A stretch of DNA of 64,000 nucleotides from contig CBDFMS010000026.1 in NCBI GenBank assembly GCA_965249735.1, forward strand, positions 496,001 to 560,000. Reading direction: 5' to 3'. The notes beneath the pieces were generated by a model. It was not told the DNA's origin and made no database searches. It saw only the letters and a program-made list of their open reading frames with translations. A program made the position numbers and the translations under genes. Positions 47,698-56,131 of the stretch are shown here, one piece after another. Numbering within the stretch: the first letter of the stretch is position 1; each line of letters starts with the position of its first letter. The stretch comes from JANQSS01 sp965249735. Its GTDB lineage: Bacteria > Bacteroidota > Bacteroidia > Chitinophagales > Saprospiraceae.

Positions 47698-49062
47698 TTA
47701 GTCGTATTTTCTTTTAATGAACCATTGGTTGTCCGATAATGTGTATCCTAAACCAAAACTAAAATAATTTTCTTTATAGCCATTCGGGACGCTCAGCTTG
47801 CCAAAACCGAAATTCAAAGTTAAATAAGAAACTTGTCTTTGCCCAACAAACGGTAACGTGGCTCCTAAATTGAATCCGTAATTCTCCAATTGCTCACCAT
47901 TTAGGACCCTGGGGTCTTTGGCGTAATGCAATCCGAGAGAATACGTCACCCGTTCAAGGTAACTTGTTATACTATTGGCTTTGGGGGTGTAGGCGACTCC
48001 GCCTGATAATTTAAACGCATCTTTTACGGTTTCAGTTTCTGACCCCAGGCCGTCATCAAAGTTTGACCACTTTCCTGACTCATAATTCACACCTGCAATC
48101 AGACTATTTTTATACGTATATGTCACACCAAAATTGATCACTTGTGGAAGCTTGCCCTGGGCTTCTAAATCATGTATAGCGGACAACGTATCGGTATTGA
48201 TTACGTTCAACAACCTGTTATTTTGCCGGACTATTGATTGATCAGTTTCAGAGCCGAGGGTCCAATTTGAGTGGTAGGTAATACCCAGTGTTAAATATTT
48301 GTTAGGGTCTCCTATGCTCCCATCAGCACGTTCAATTCGATCAAAAACCAGATCATACATTAAACCGGCATTCCATGCAAACCCTCGATAATTTGTTCGA
48401 TCAGATTCTAATGTTTGGTAGCTATAAGCTCCTCCTGGCTCATCAATGGCAAATGTCGCCGTACGTTTGAACTTTGATGAACCAAAAAGGTGACCGACCA
48501 TAAGTCCTACGGACCAATTTTTATATTGCCACCCATTACTCACAGAGGCAATATACGTTGATCCCTTTCCTTCATAAGTCCGTTGTATGCTATCGATCGA
48601 ACCCGGTAAGATCAGTTGTTCAAAGTCAGTAAAATCAAAGCCAATAACAGAATAAGGGCGAAGTTCTATGTTCATCCCCCACTTAATTTTCGGATCCTTT
48701 CGATTGAAAATTGCATTAATTTGATTTTGCAATGGCAAGCCGATGGATAAATATTGGATGTTACCTGACCATATTTTGGATGAAGAAGATCCATCAGACA
48801 CTTTTGTGCGTGTGATATTTTGACCACCTGAGAAAATAGTCGTTCGTAAATGCGCAAGAGAAGCTGGGTTGGTCGCATTTATATGGGTTGAAGAATGAAA
48901 TGAAGCCTTTAGATCTCCGAACGTCTGCATATACTGATGGCCTTCATCGGTTATTTCTCCAAATCCAAGAATCGACACCGGCGAGGATATCTTAACCTGG
49001 GCCTCAACCGACAATGCAGAAGCGACCAAAATGAAACAAAGAAGTTTGTATTTAATTGACAT
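47698..49062 (-). CDS. Outer-membrane beta-barrel protein
   Basis: 454 aa from the ATG at 49062 (MSIKYKLLCFILVASALSVEAQ); an ATG six codons earlier (49080) is also possible. After the signal peptide come alternating beta strands with aromatic belts (NIQYLSIGLPLQNQ, GWQYKNWSVGLMVGHLFG, LTLGITYHSNWTLG, NFGVTYTYKNSLIAGVNYESG), and the last strand ends LGYTLSDNQWFIKRKYD. The first 60 residues carry a NATNPASLAHL block seen in FadL/PorV-like Bacteroidota porins. It overlaps the coaX stop by 11 bases. Likely an outer-membrane transporter or assembly protein; the substrate is unknown. Confidence 0.85.
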   Translation of the reverse strand: MSIKYKLLCFILVASALSVEAQVKISSPVSILGFGEITDEGHQYMQTFGDLKASFHSSTHINATNPASLAHLRTTIFSGGQNITRTKVSDGSSSSKIWSGNIQYLSIGLPLQNQINAIFNRKDPKIKWGMNIELRPYSVIGFDFTDFEQLILPGSIDSIQRTYEGKGSTYIASVSNGWQYKNWSVGLMVGHLFGSSKFKRTATFAIDEPGGAYSYQTLESDRTNYRGFAWNAGLMYDLVFDRIERADGSIGDPNKYLTLGITYHSNWTLGSETDQSIVRQNNRLLNVINTDTLSAIHDLEAQGKLPQVINFGVTYTYKNSLIAGVNYESGKWSNFDDGLGSETETVKDAFKLSGGVAYTPKANSITSYLERVTYSLGLHYAKDPRVLNGEQLENYGFNLGATLPFVGQRQVSYLTLNFGFGKLSVPNGYKENYFSFGLGYTLSDNQWFIKRKYD

Positions 49063-49771
49063 TGAAGTTGAGTATTTCATTCAAGCCCATCAGGACTAAA
49101 TCAGGGCGCACAAATATCTCGTTTTTAATGGAAGTAGCAAAGGCTGTGGCATCGCCTCCGCTTAATACAACGATTGGATTCAAAAATCGCTCCCCGGCCA
49201 ATTCTATCCACCCAATAATTTCCGCAATACATCCGCCGAATCCTCCATTTTCTAACGCTGTCTGCGTGCTATCGCCGATCATTGAATAATGAGCCGGTCG
49301 GCTTACTAATGGCAAATTTGCGGTGCCGGTGTCCATAGCCATATATCGTAATTCCGGCCCCGGACTGATATTACCACCGAGGTAGTTTCCTTTCGAATCG
49401 ACAAAGTCAATAGTCAAGCATGTTCCTGTATCAATGATTACCAAATCGCGTCCCGGCCATTCTTTCATTGCACCGGCAACAACCGCTATTCGGTCTCTTC
49501 CCAGTGTCTCTGGTGTTGAATAATGATTATCAAATGACGTGGGTGTATGGTGATCTAACCGGATATAGTTGCAACGCCGACGTATTGTTTCTTCTGAAAA
49601 TGCGACTTCCGAAACAGCTGATAAGATGGCGTTCTCAATTGGATAAAGGTCAAATAAAGCTTCAATGGTGTTGTCTTCCAATTTTTTTGACTTGTCTTTT
49701 AGCCGTATCGTGTCATGTTCAAACAGCGCCCACTTCACCAGTGTATTTCCCCTATCAATAATCAGATTCAT
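49052..49771 (-). CDS. coaX: Type III pantothenate kinase
   Basis: 239 aa of the ASKHA fold. The phosphate motif IIDRGNTLVKWA is at 4-15 (DxGNT with R in place of the common V/I), TLGRDRIA near 88-95, the second phosphate motif IIDTGTCLTIDFV near 112-124, and GGNISPGPELRYMAM follows. It phosphorylates pantothenate in the first step of CoA synthesis and needs a monovalent cation. It begins 8 bases after purH and overlaps the barrel gene, so it is mid-operon. Confidence 0.95.
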   Translation of the reverse strand: MNLIIDRGNTLVKWALFEHDTIRLKDKSKKLEDNTIEALFDLYPIENAILSAVSEVAFSEETIRRRCNYIRLDHHTPTSFDNHYSTPETLGRDRIAVVAGAMKEWPGRDLVIIDTGTCLTIDFVDSKGNYLGGNISPGPELRYMAMDTGTANLPLVSRPAHYSMIGDSTQTALENGGFGGCIAEIIGWIELAGERFLNPIVVLSGGDATAFATSIKNEIFVRPDLVLMGLNEILNFNVN

Positions 49772-49779
49772 ATTTGCGG

Positions 49780-51264
49780 CTAGTGTTTGAAGTGACGCAT
49801 CCCAGTCATGACCATAGCCATGTCATGCTCATCACAATAATTTATACTATCCTGATCTTTTATCGAACCGCCTGGTTGAATCACGGCTTTTATACCTGCT
49901 TGATCGGCTATTTCAACACAATCGGGAAATGGAAAAAAGGCATCGGATGCCATAACTGATCCTGTTGTATCGAATCCATAATGTCTTGCCTTCAGGATGG
50001 CTTGCCTCAGTGCATCGACGCGACTTGTTTGTCCACAACCCATGCCAATCAGTTGACTATTTTTAATCAACGCAATTCCATTTGATTTAAGATGCTTGAC
50101 GGATACCTCAGCAAAAAGCAAATCTTGAATTTCTTTTTCGGAAGGACCTCGTCGAGTCGCCTCGGTCAAATCAGCTTGTGTTGACCGTCTACTATCATAA
50201 TTTTGAGCAATCTCTCCGTTGAGACATGATTTATGGACTTGACCATGCTCAGGGTACTTGTTCAATTTCAATAAGATGCGTTTTTTCTTCTTTGATAGGG
50301 TTTCAAGCGCATCCGGATGAAAATCTGGAGCTATAAGTACCTCATAGAACAGCTTATCAATTTCTTTGGCCGTGTCCAGATCGATTGCCTTATTACAAAT
50401 CAGTATTCCTCCAAAAGCTGAAACCGGATCTCCTGCTAACGCGGCATGCCATGCCTCAAGGACTGACCCTCGTGTTGCCAAACCGCATGCATTTGTGTGT
50501 TTTATCACTGCAAACGTGGCATCGTGATTTTCAAATTCATGCATCAAGCGTACGGCCCCATCAATGTCAACTAGATTATTATATGAAAGTTCTTTTCCTT
50601 GAATTTTAGATATGATCTCATTCAGATCACCAAAGAAGGCAGCCTCCTGATGTGGATTCTCGCCATAACGCAATATGTTTTTTGATCCTGCAACCCAGGA
50701 GCAAATCGTTTCATCATAAGATGAACTGCGGCGAAAAGCTGCTGCAGCATAAGCCCTCCTGGTTTGTTCATCTATACCTTCTTCCTTCCGTATTAATTCA
50801 GTCACGTCTTCATACTGTTCGCGAGAAGAAACGACCAGTACGTCTTTATAATTTTTGGCGGCTGCTCTCAACAAAGCGATCCCTCCGATATCTATCTTCT
50901 CGATAAGGGTGTTTTCCTCATCCGTGTCTTGAAGGGTTTGCTCAAATGGATACAGATCAACGATTACCAGGTCTAGTTCAGGTATTTCGTACTCACCCAA
51001 TTGTTCCAGGTGTGCAGGCTCGCGTCTGGCTAAGATTCCTCCAAAAATTTTTGGGTGCAGTGTCTTAACACGACCATCCAAAATAGAAGGATATCCAGTC
51101 AAATCCTCAACGGAAGAAACTTTGACTCCCAGGTTGTCAATATATGAATATGTGCCTCCTGTGGAATAGATCGTAGCACCAGTGGCTTGTAACTGGTTAA
51201 CTACACGATCAAGACCGTCTTTATGATACACGGAAATGAGTGCAGATCTTATTTTTTTTTGCAT
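49780..51264 (-). CDS. purH: Bifunctional AICAR formyltransferase/IMP cyclohydrolase
   Basis: 494 aa from the ATG at 51264 (MQKKIRSALISVYHKDGL), the usual N-terminus; a GTG 20 codons upstream is rejected. The IMP cyclohydrolase domain (1 to about 190) includes STGGTYSYI and DLYPFEQTL; the formyltransferase domain has the catalytic KHTNACGLA and DAFFPFPDCVEIA. Together they carry out the last two steps of de novo IMP synthesis. It lies 123 bases after tdk and directly before coaX. Confidence 0.98.
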   Translation of the reverse strand: MQKKIRSALISVYHKDGLDRVVNQLQATGATIYSTGGTYSYIDNLGVKVSSVEDLTGYPSILDGRVKTLHPKIFGGILARREPAHLEQLGEYEIPELDLVIVDLYPFEQTLQDTDEENTLIEKIDIGGIALLRAAAKNYKDVLVVSSREQYEDVTELIRKEEGIDEQTRRAYAAAAFRRSSSYDETICSWVAGSKNILRYGENPHQEAAFFGDLNEIISKIQGKELSYNNLVDIDGAVRLMHEFENHDATFAVIKHTNACGLATRGSVLEAWHAALAGDPVSAFGGILICNKAIDLDTAKEIDKLFYEVLIAPDFHPDALETLSKKKKRILLKLNKYPEHGQVHKSCLNGEIAQNYDSRRSTQADLTEATRRGPSEKEIQDLLFAEVSVKHLKSNGIALIKNSQLIGMGCGQTSRVDALRQAILKARHYGFDTTGSVMASDAFFPFPDCVEIADQAGIKAVIQPGGSIKDQDSINYCDEHDMAMVMTGMRHFKH

Positions 51265-51387
51265 GAAATTGAGATGGGTTAAAGAAGGGGCAAATGTAGG
51301 AAATTTGGGTGTATGAACGCTCACAATAACTACTTACCCAAAGAATTTATTGAATCTTTAACGGTTGACTTTTTTCAAAAAAAAGGC

Positions 51388-52029
51388 TTAATCCTCATCG
51401 AATAATTTCGGCATAGGCGGCGGATTGACATTCGATATCTTTTTTATTTTAAAATCAAGGATGTTCCCCATTTTAAAGCACTTGCGACAGCGGGGTTCAT
51501 AAAGATCACCGGAACCAAGCAGTACCTGGCTTCCCTGGCCATGTTTGCGGTAAGAATAAGAAGCCAGATTTCCACAATGCACACAAATAGCGTGCACCTT
51601 GGTGATATACTCTGCGACAGCCATCAGGGCCGGCATAGGGCCAAACGGTACACCTTTGTAATCCATATCCAATCCTGCTACAATGACGCGAATTCCCTTC
51701 AAGGCTAGTTGTTGACATACTTCAGGGAGCTTATCATCAAAAAACTGAGCTTCATCTATTGCCACCACTTCGACATCAGAGGCAATATTCATTATGTGAA
51801 CACTTTTCTGTACAGCATTCGACTTAATTGCTCTTTCATCATGAGAAACTACATTGGATTCATGATACCTGCTATCCGTCACAGGCTTGAATACCTCAAT
51901 TTTGAGACTCGCGTATCTGGCTCGGTTGATACGTCTGAGCAATTCCTCTGTCTTACCAGAAAACATGGATCCACAGATAATTTCTATCCATCCACTTCGT
52001 TGTGCCTTAAATGCGGGCTCTAAAAACAT
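51388..52029 (-). CDS. tdk: Thymidine kinase
   Basis: 213 aa, type II thymidine kinase. The P-loop GSMFSGKTEELLRR is at 20-33, the DE pair in VVAIDEAQFFDD near 88-99 carries the catalytic glutamate, and lasso-region zinc cysteines are in CVHCG and CRKC. FRKHGQGSQ-like YRKHGQGSQVLLGSGDLYEPRC is present. It phosphorylates thymidine for dTTP salvage. It is the first gene of the minus-strand series leading to purH. Confidence 0.97.
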   Translation of the reverse strand: MFLEPAFKAQRSGWIEIICGSMFSGKTEELLRRINRARYASLKIEVFKPVTDSRYHESNVVSHDERAIKSNAVQKSVHIMNIASDVEVVAIDEAQFFDDKLPEVCQQLALKGIRVIVAGLDMDYKGVPFGPMPALMAVAEYITKVHAICVHCGNLASYSYRKHGQGSQVLLGSGDLYEPRCRKCFKMGNILDFKIKKISNVNPPPMPKLFDED

Positions 52030-52186
52030 GTCTTAACAACTGATTAACGATGCAAAAATATTCTTCTCATCAAATAATAAAATACATTTGACATACCTTT
52101 TTTAAAATTTATAATTTATCTGATCAATGCATGTCAATAAAAGCCTGAAGTTGCTAAAAAAAATAAACTCGATTTTTCACACGATC

Positions 52187-52777
52187 ATGGAGAATTCAGA
52201 ATCTGTGTCTGCACTGGAACAGGAACTCCTAAAAAGCTATGTCGTACAGTTCTATGACAGCCTCACTGAGGAAAAAGAAGAGCGCCTGTCAAAAGTTGAT
52301 GAACCAGTTCCGGTTGGCGATCGTCCCAAGGTATCTGATGTGGAGGAGCAACAATCCATAGCTGAGGAGGCTCAAGATCAAGAGCGTCCAGCGATGCCTG
52401 CTGAACCTGTTGCGGAACCTCAAGCAGACCCAGTCGACAAAGTTCAAGACAATGACGACCCTGTGGATCTCTTATCTCCGATATTCACAGAAATCAAAAA
52501 TAACAGGTCAATGAGTCACATTGGTGAACGACTGATCTCCGATTTAAAAAAATCAATGGGCCTCAATGACAAATTACTCTATGCAAACACACTCTTTGAT
52601 GGAAATCAATCACAATTGCTTGAAACGCTGGAAAAATTAAATGAGGCTGCCGATCTGGATTCTGTGAGAAGTTACCTTAATTCACTGGCGCATTTATACG
52701 ATTGGACAGAAACGAGCAAGTTGAAGTCTACCACCAATTTTCTTCATCTCGTCCTCCGAAAATTCTCAGTCATTTGA
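52187..52777 (+). CDS. Conserved Bacteroidota protein of unknown function
   Basis: 196 aa from the ATG at 52187 (MENSESVSALEQELLKSY); a frame extension to 52127 is possible. The middle (about 45-105) is acidic, proline-rich and probably disordered. The C-terminal part (about 120-196) has a conserved shape, IGLNDKLLYANTLFDGN, then LLETLEKLNEAADLDSVRSYL and YDW, which I recognise as common in Bacteroidota proteins without a known role. The stop overlaps the pfkA start by 4 bases (TTGA), so the two are translationally coupled. It is cytoplasmic. Confidence 0.75.
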   Translation: MENSESVSALEQELLKSYVVQFYDSLTEEKEERLSKVDEPVPVGDRPKVSDVEEQQSIAEEAQDQERPAMPAEPVAEPQADPVDKVQDNDDPVDLLSPIFTEIKNNRSMSHIGERLISDLKKSMGLNDKLLYANTLFDGNQSQLLETLEKLNEAADLDSVRSYLNSLAHLYDWTETSKLKSTTNFLHLVLRKFSVI

Positions 52778-53742
52778 AACGGATAGCAATATTAACCTCC
52801 GGTGGTGATGCACCGGGTATGAATGCCGCCATTCGCTCCGTGGTGCGAACAGCAATTCATTTCAATGTCGAGGTATATGGAATTTATCGCGGCTATGATG
52901 GTTTGATGAAAGGAGACTTTAGATTATTGCAACGTCATGACGTATCGAACATCATTCAAACGGGTGGTACAATTTTATTTTCAGCGCGAAGTGAGGAATT
53001 CATGACAAAAGCAGGAAGACAGAAAGCCTTCGATCAGTTGAAAAAATTTAAAATTGATGGACTTGTGGCCATAGGTGGAGACGGAACCTTTACCGGTGCA
53101 CAAGTTTTCTACAATGAGCATCAATTCCCAATTATCGGATTGCCGGGTACAATAGACAATGATCTATTTGGTACAGACTTTACGATTGGTTACGATACGG
53201 CTATCAATACGGCTATGGAAGCTATTGACAATATCAAAGACACAGCTAATGCCCACGATCGTTTATTTTTTATAGAAGTCATGGGGCGTGATGCCGGCTT
53301 TATTGCACTCAGAGCCGGAATTGCTACTGGTGCAGAAGCTGTACTGATACCCGAAAGCGAAACAAAAATCGAAGAACTGATCGATACCCTCAAAGAAACA
53401 TCTGCCAAGAAGAAATCATCAAGTATTGTTGTCGTTGCCGAAGGTGATGACGCTGGAGGCGCATTTAAGATCGCAGAAAAAGTAAAAGAAAAATTCAATC
53501 ACTACGATATTCGTGTAACTATACTTGGGCACACACAACGTGGTGGAAGACCCACTTGCATGGAACGTGTTCGTGCCGGCAAACTCGGATATGAAGCCGT
53601 AAAAGCTCTTCTTGCAGGTCATAAAAACGAAATGATCGGTATCGTCAATAGTAAAATTACTTACACACCATTTGAGAAGTCCATTAAACACCACCGACAA
53701 ATCGATTCCACATTATTAGAACTAGTTGACATTTTAGGATGA
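52774..53742 (+). CDS. pfkA: ATP-dependent 6-phosphofructokinase
   Basis: 322 aa from TTG at 52774, giving the family start KRIAILTSGGDAPGMNAAIR. An in-frame TTG at 52702 lies inside the preceding gene and adds residues not found in the family. Motifs include the ATP loop GGDGTFTGA, the catalytic GTIDND, the fructose-6-phosphate site MGRDAGFIAL, and LGHTQRGGRP. It catalyses the committed step of glycolysis. The gene is coupled by 4-base overlaps to the unknown gene upstream and the rhomboid gene downstream. Confidence 0.97.
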   Translation: MKRIAILTSGGDAPGMNAAIRSVVRTAIHFNVEVYGIYRGYDGLMKGDFRLLQRHDVSNIIQTGGTILFSARSEEFMTKAGRQKAFDQLKKFKIDGLVAIGGDGTFTGAQVFYNEHQFPIIGLPGTIDNDLFGTDFTIGYDTAINTAMEAIDNIKDTANAHDRLFFIEVMGRDAGFIALRAGIATGAEAVLIPESETKIEELIDTLKETSAKKKSSSIVVVAEGDDAGGAFKIAEKVKEKFNHYDIRVTILGHTQRGGRPTCMERVRAGKLGYEAVKALLAGHKNEMIGIVNSKITYTPFEKSIKHHRQIDSTLLELVDILG

Positions 53743-54383
53743 CAGAAATTACCACTAAAGAATTTAATCGCAGCATTCGATTTCCTTTCGTTTTTATCGG
53801 GATATTATGGATAATTCACATAGCTAAAGTTGTGCTTAGTCTTCCTTTGAATAAATTTGGTGTTCTTCCGCGTGAAACGTATGGCCTCAAGGGTATACTT
53901 GCTTCCCCATTAATTCACAGCGACTATGGACATCTAATCAGTAATTCGTTACCAAGTTTTGTATTGCTCACTATGATCTTCATTTTTTATCGGAAAGTGG
54001 CACTTAAAAGCTTTGCTTTAATTTATTTATTGACCGGTGTGGCTGTTTGGTTATTTGCGCATAAAGCATTCCATATTGGCGCCTCTGGTGTTGTCTATGG
54101 CTTGGTGAGTTTCGTCTTTTGGTCAGGTATATTCAGGAGAAATATGAAGTCCATTGTACTGGCGCTGGTAGTAACAATACTATATAGTGGTTACTTTGTG
54201 GGTATCGTCCCAAATCAACCCGGCATTTCCTGGGAGAGTCATTTATTCGGTGCGATAGTAGGGATATTTGTGGCTTATTTATTTCGTAAACAAATCGAAG
54301 CCGAACAAGAAATAGATGAATATTCTCAAGGTGAAGCTGAAGATGAAGAAACATATCTTTTCGAAAGGGATACGTTTTCATAA
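53739..54383 (+). CDS. Rhomboid-family intramembrane serine protease
   Basis: 214 aa with six hydrophobic segments. The catalytic serine lies in HIGASGVVYGL (GxSG) and the histidine in SWESHLFGAIVG, as in rhomboids; HLISNSLP earlier fits the oxyanion-region HxxxN motif. The C-terminus is acidic (EAEQEIDEYSQGEAEDEE). It cleaves membrane substrates within or near the bilayer; targets are unknown. It overlaps pfkA by 4 bases, which implies co-translation but not a shared pathway. Confidence 0.92.
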   Translation: MTEITTKEFNRSIRFPFVFIGILWIIHIAKVVLSLPLNKFGVLPRETYGLKGILASPLIHSDYGHLISNSLPSFVLLTMIFIFYRKVALKSFALIYLLTGVAVWLFAHKAFHIGASGVVYGLVSFVFWSGIFRRNMKSIVLALVVTILYSGYFVGIVPNQPGISWESHLFGAIVGIFVAYLFRKQIEAEQEIDEYSQGEAEDEETYLFERDTFS

Positions 54384-54495
54384 TTTTCGATTGTTCTTCG
54401 GTTTGTAATTTTCAGGAATCCCGGCCTAATACTAATTGTATATTAAACCATGTTATTACATATGTGTCTAACTGAAAACCGAAAAACAGTCGCAT

Positions 54496-56076
54496 ATGCC
54501 TCCGACCAATCTCAGCCTCAATCCCTATTCCGGAGTATTTAGTTATGTCGAAGCCTCTCATCTTGTACGTAGAACAACCTTTGCATTTAGTCAAGAATTG
54601 CGCAACGAAGCGCTAGCATTAGGTCTGACTGCAAGTATTGACAAACTACTCGAAACTGAGAGCCTTCCGAACCCTCCATTAAATTACGGTGTATTTGATA
54701 TATCAGTTCCAATTGGCCAAACTTGGGTCAATACTATATTCGTTCAAGCAGCAGCGCAATATCGCAGATTAAGTCTTGCCTCATGGACGGCCGAACAGAT
54801 GTCAAAATCCAAATTGAATATTAGGGAAAAGATGGTCTTGTTTTGGCATAATCATTTTCCAATTGGGGGCATTCCCGATCCACATTTTCTATATCAATAT
54901 TCGAATATGCTCCGCGAACAGGCACTTGGTAATTTCAAGGATTTAACCAAAGCGATTACCATCAATCCAGCCATGTTGCGATACCTTAACGGAAATAGTA
55001 ATACTAAAAATTCGCCAAACGAAAATTACGCTCGGGAATTGCTCGAATTATTTACAATTGGGAAAGGACCCCTTGCAGGTCCAGGAGATTATACAAACTA
55101 TACTGAGCATGACATTCAAGAGATAGCCCGAATCCTGACCGGTTGGAGAGATGTTGGATTTTTTGGGGTTGGTCTAGTTCAACCCGGAAATATTTTTATC
55201 ACCGGACGACATGATATCAACTCAAAACAATTGAGTCATCGACTTGGTAATGCCGTCATCAACAATATGGGGAACAATGAATATAGCCACCTCATCGACG
55301 TACTTTTTCAACAAGATGAAATTGCCCGGAACATCTGCAGAAAAATCTATCGATGGTTTATTTTTTATGAAATAACAGCTGAGATAGAAACCAACATAAT
55401 CGAACCTTTGGCTCAGACATTTATCAATAATAACTACAATATTAAACCAGTGCTGCGGCAACTCCTGAGTTCAGAGCATTTTTTTGATACAGATCATATT
55501 GGCTGTCAGATTAAAAATCCCTATAAATTTGTCATACCATTATTTACTGCCTTAAAAGCTGAAGAACCTACAATACTCGCTAATAAATATGCATTCAACA
55601 ATGCCCTATTCAGGGCTGCCGTACTATTAGATATGACTTATTATGATGTGCCACAAGTAGCGGGTTGGAAAGCATACTACCAGGAACCCGTTTATAATCG
55701 CTACTGGATAAACAATGTAACACTAGGCATCAGAACCAACGCAGTCAATCTTGTCCTGGTTACCGGAATTCAAGCCGGAAGTGAACGTATTTTACCTGAC
55801 TTATTAAATTTTATAGCAGAATTGCCAGACGCTACAGACCCAAACAAATTAATAGATGATACAGCAAAACTGCTATTCACGCACAGTCTCAATGCTGATC
55901 AAATAGATTTTTTCAAAGAGGCATTAATTCCAGGTCTTCCTGATTTTGAATGGACGATTGAATACAACAATCATTTAGCAAATCCGGATGATCAATTGCT
56001 CAGGTTATCCATTTTATTCAAAGTCACTACATTATTCAGTAAGATGCTTAATTCACCAGATTTCCACTTACAATAA
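54496..56076 (+). CDS. DUF1800 family protein
   Basis: 526 aa. The DUF1800 core is visible: SHLVRRTTFAFSQE near the N-terminus, KLNIREKMVLFWHNHFPIG, the highly conserved NENYARELLELFTIGKG, and ILTGWRDVG. No signal peptide is evident from this ATG. DUF1800 genes are almost always followed, as here (55 bases), by a DUF1501 gene. Export of the pair is known in several phyla but their biochemical role is not established. Confidence 0.92.
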   Translation: MPPTNLSLNPYSGVFSYVEASHLVRRTTFAFSQELRNEALALGLTASIDKLLETESLPNPPLNYGVFDISVPIGQTWVNTIFVQAAAQYRRLSLASWTAEQMSKSKLNIREKMVLFWHNHFPIGGIPDPHFLYQYSNMLREQALGNFKDLTKAITINPAMLRYLNGNSNTKNSPNENYARELLELFTIGKGPLAGPGDYTNYTEHDIQEIARILTGWRDVGFFGVGLVQPGNIFITGRHDINSKQLSHRLGNAVINNMGNNEYSHLIDVLFQQDEIARNICRKIYRWFIFYEITAEIETNIIEPLAQTFINNNYNIKPVLRQLLSSEHFFDTDHIGCQIKNPYKFVIPLFTALKAEEPTILANKYAFNNALFRAAVLLDMTYYDVPQVAGWKAYYQEPVYNRYWINNVTLGIRTNAVNLVLVTGIQAGSERILPDLLNFIAELPDATDPNKLIDDTAKLLFTHSLNADQIDFFKEALIPGLPDFEWTIEYNNHLANPDDQLLRLSILFKVTTLFSKMLNSPDFHLQ

Positions 56077-56131
56077 ATAATCAAATTTAAATCTGGATGA
56101 TTTTATCGTTAATAAATAAAATATTTAGTTC

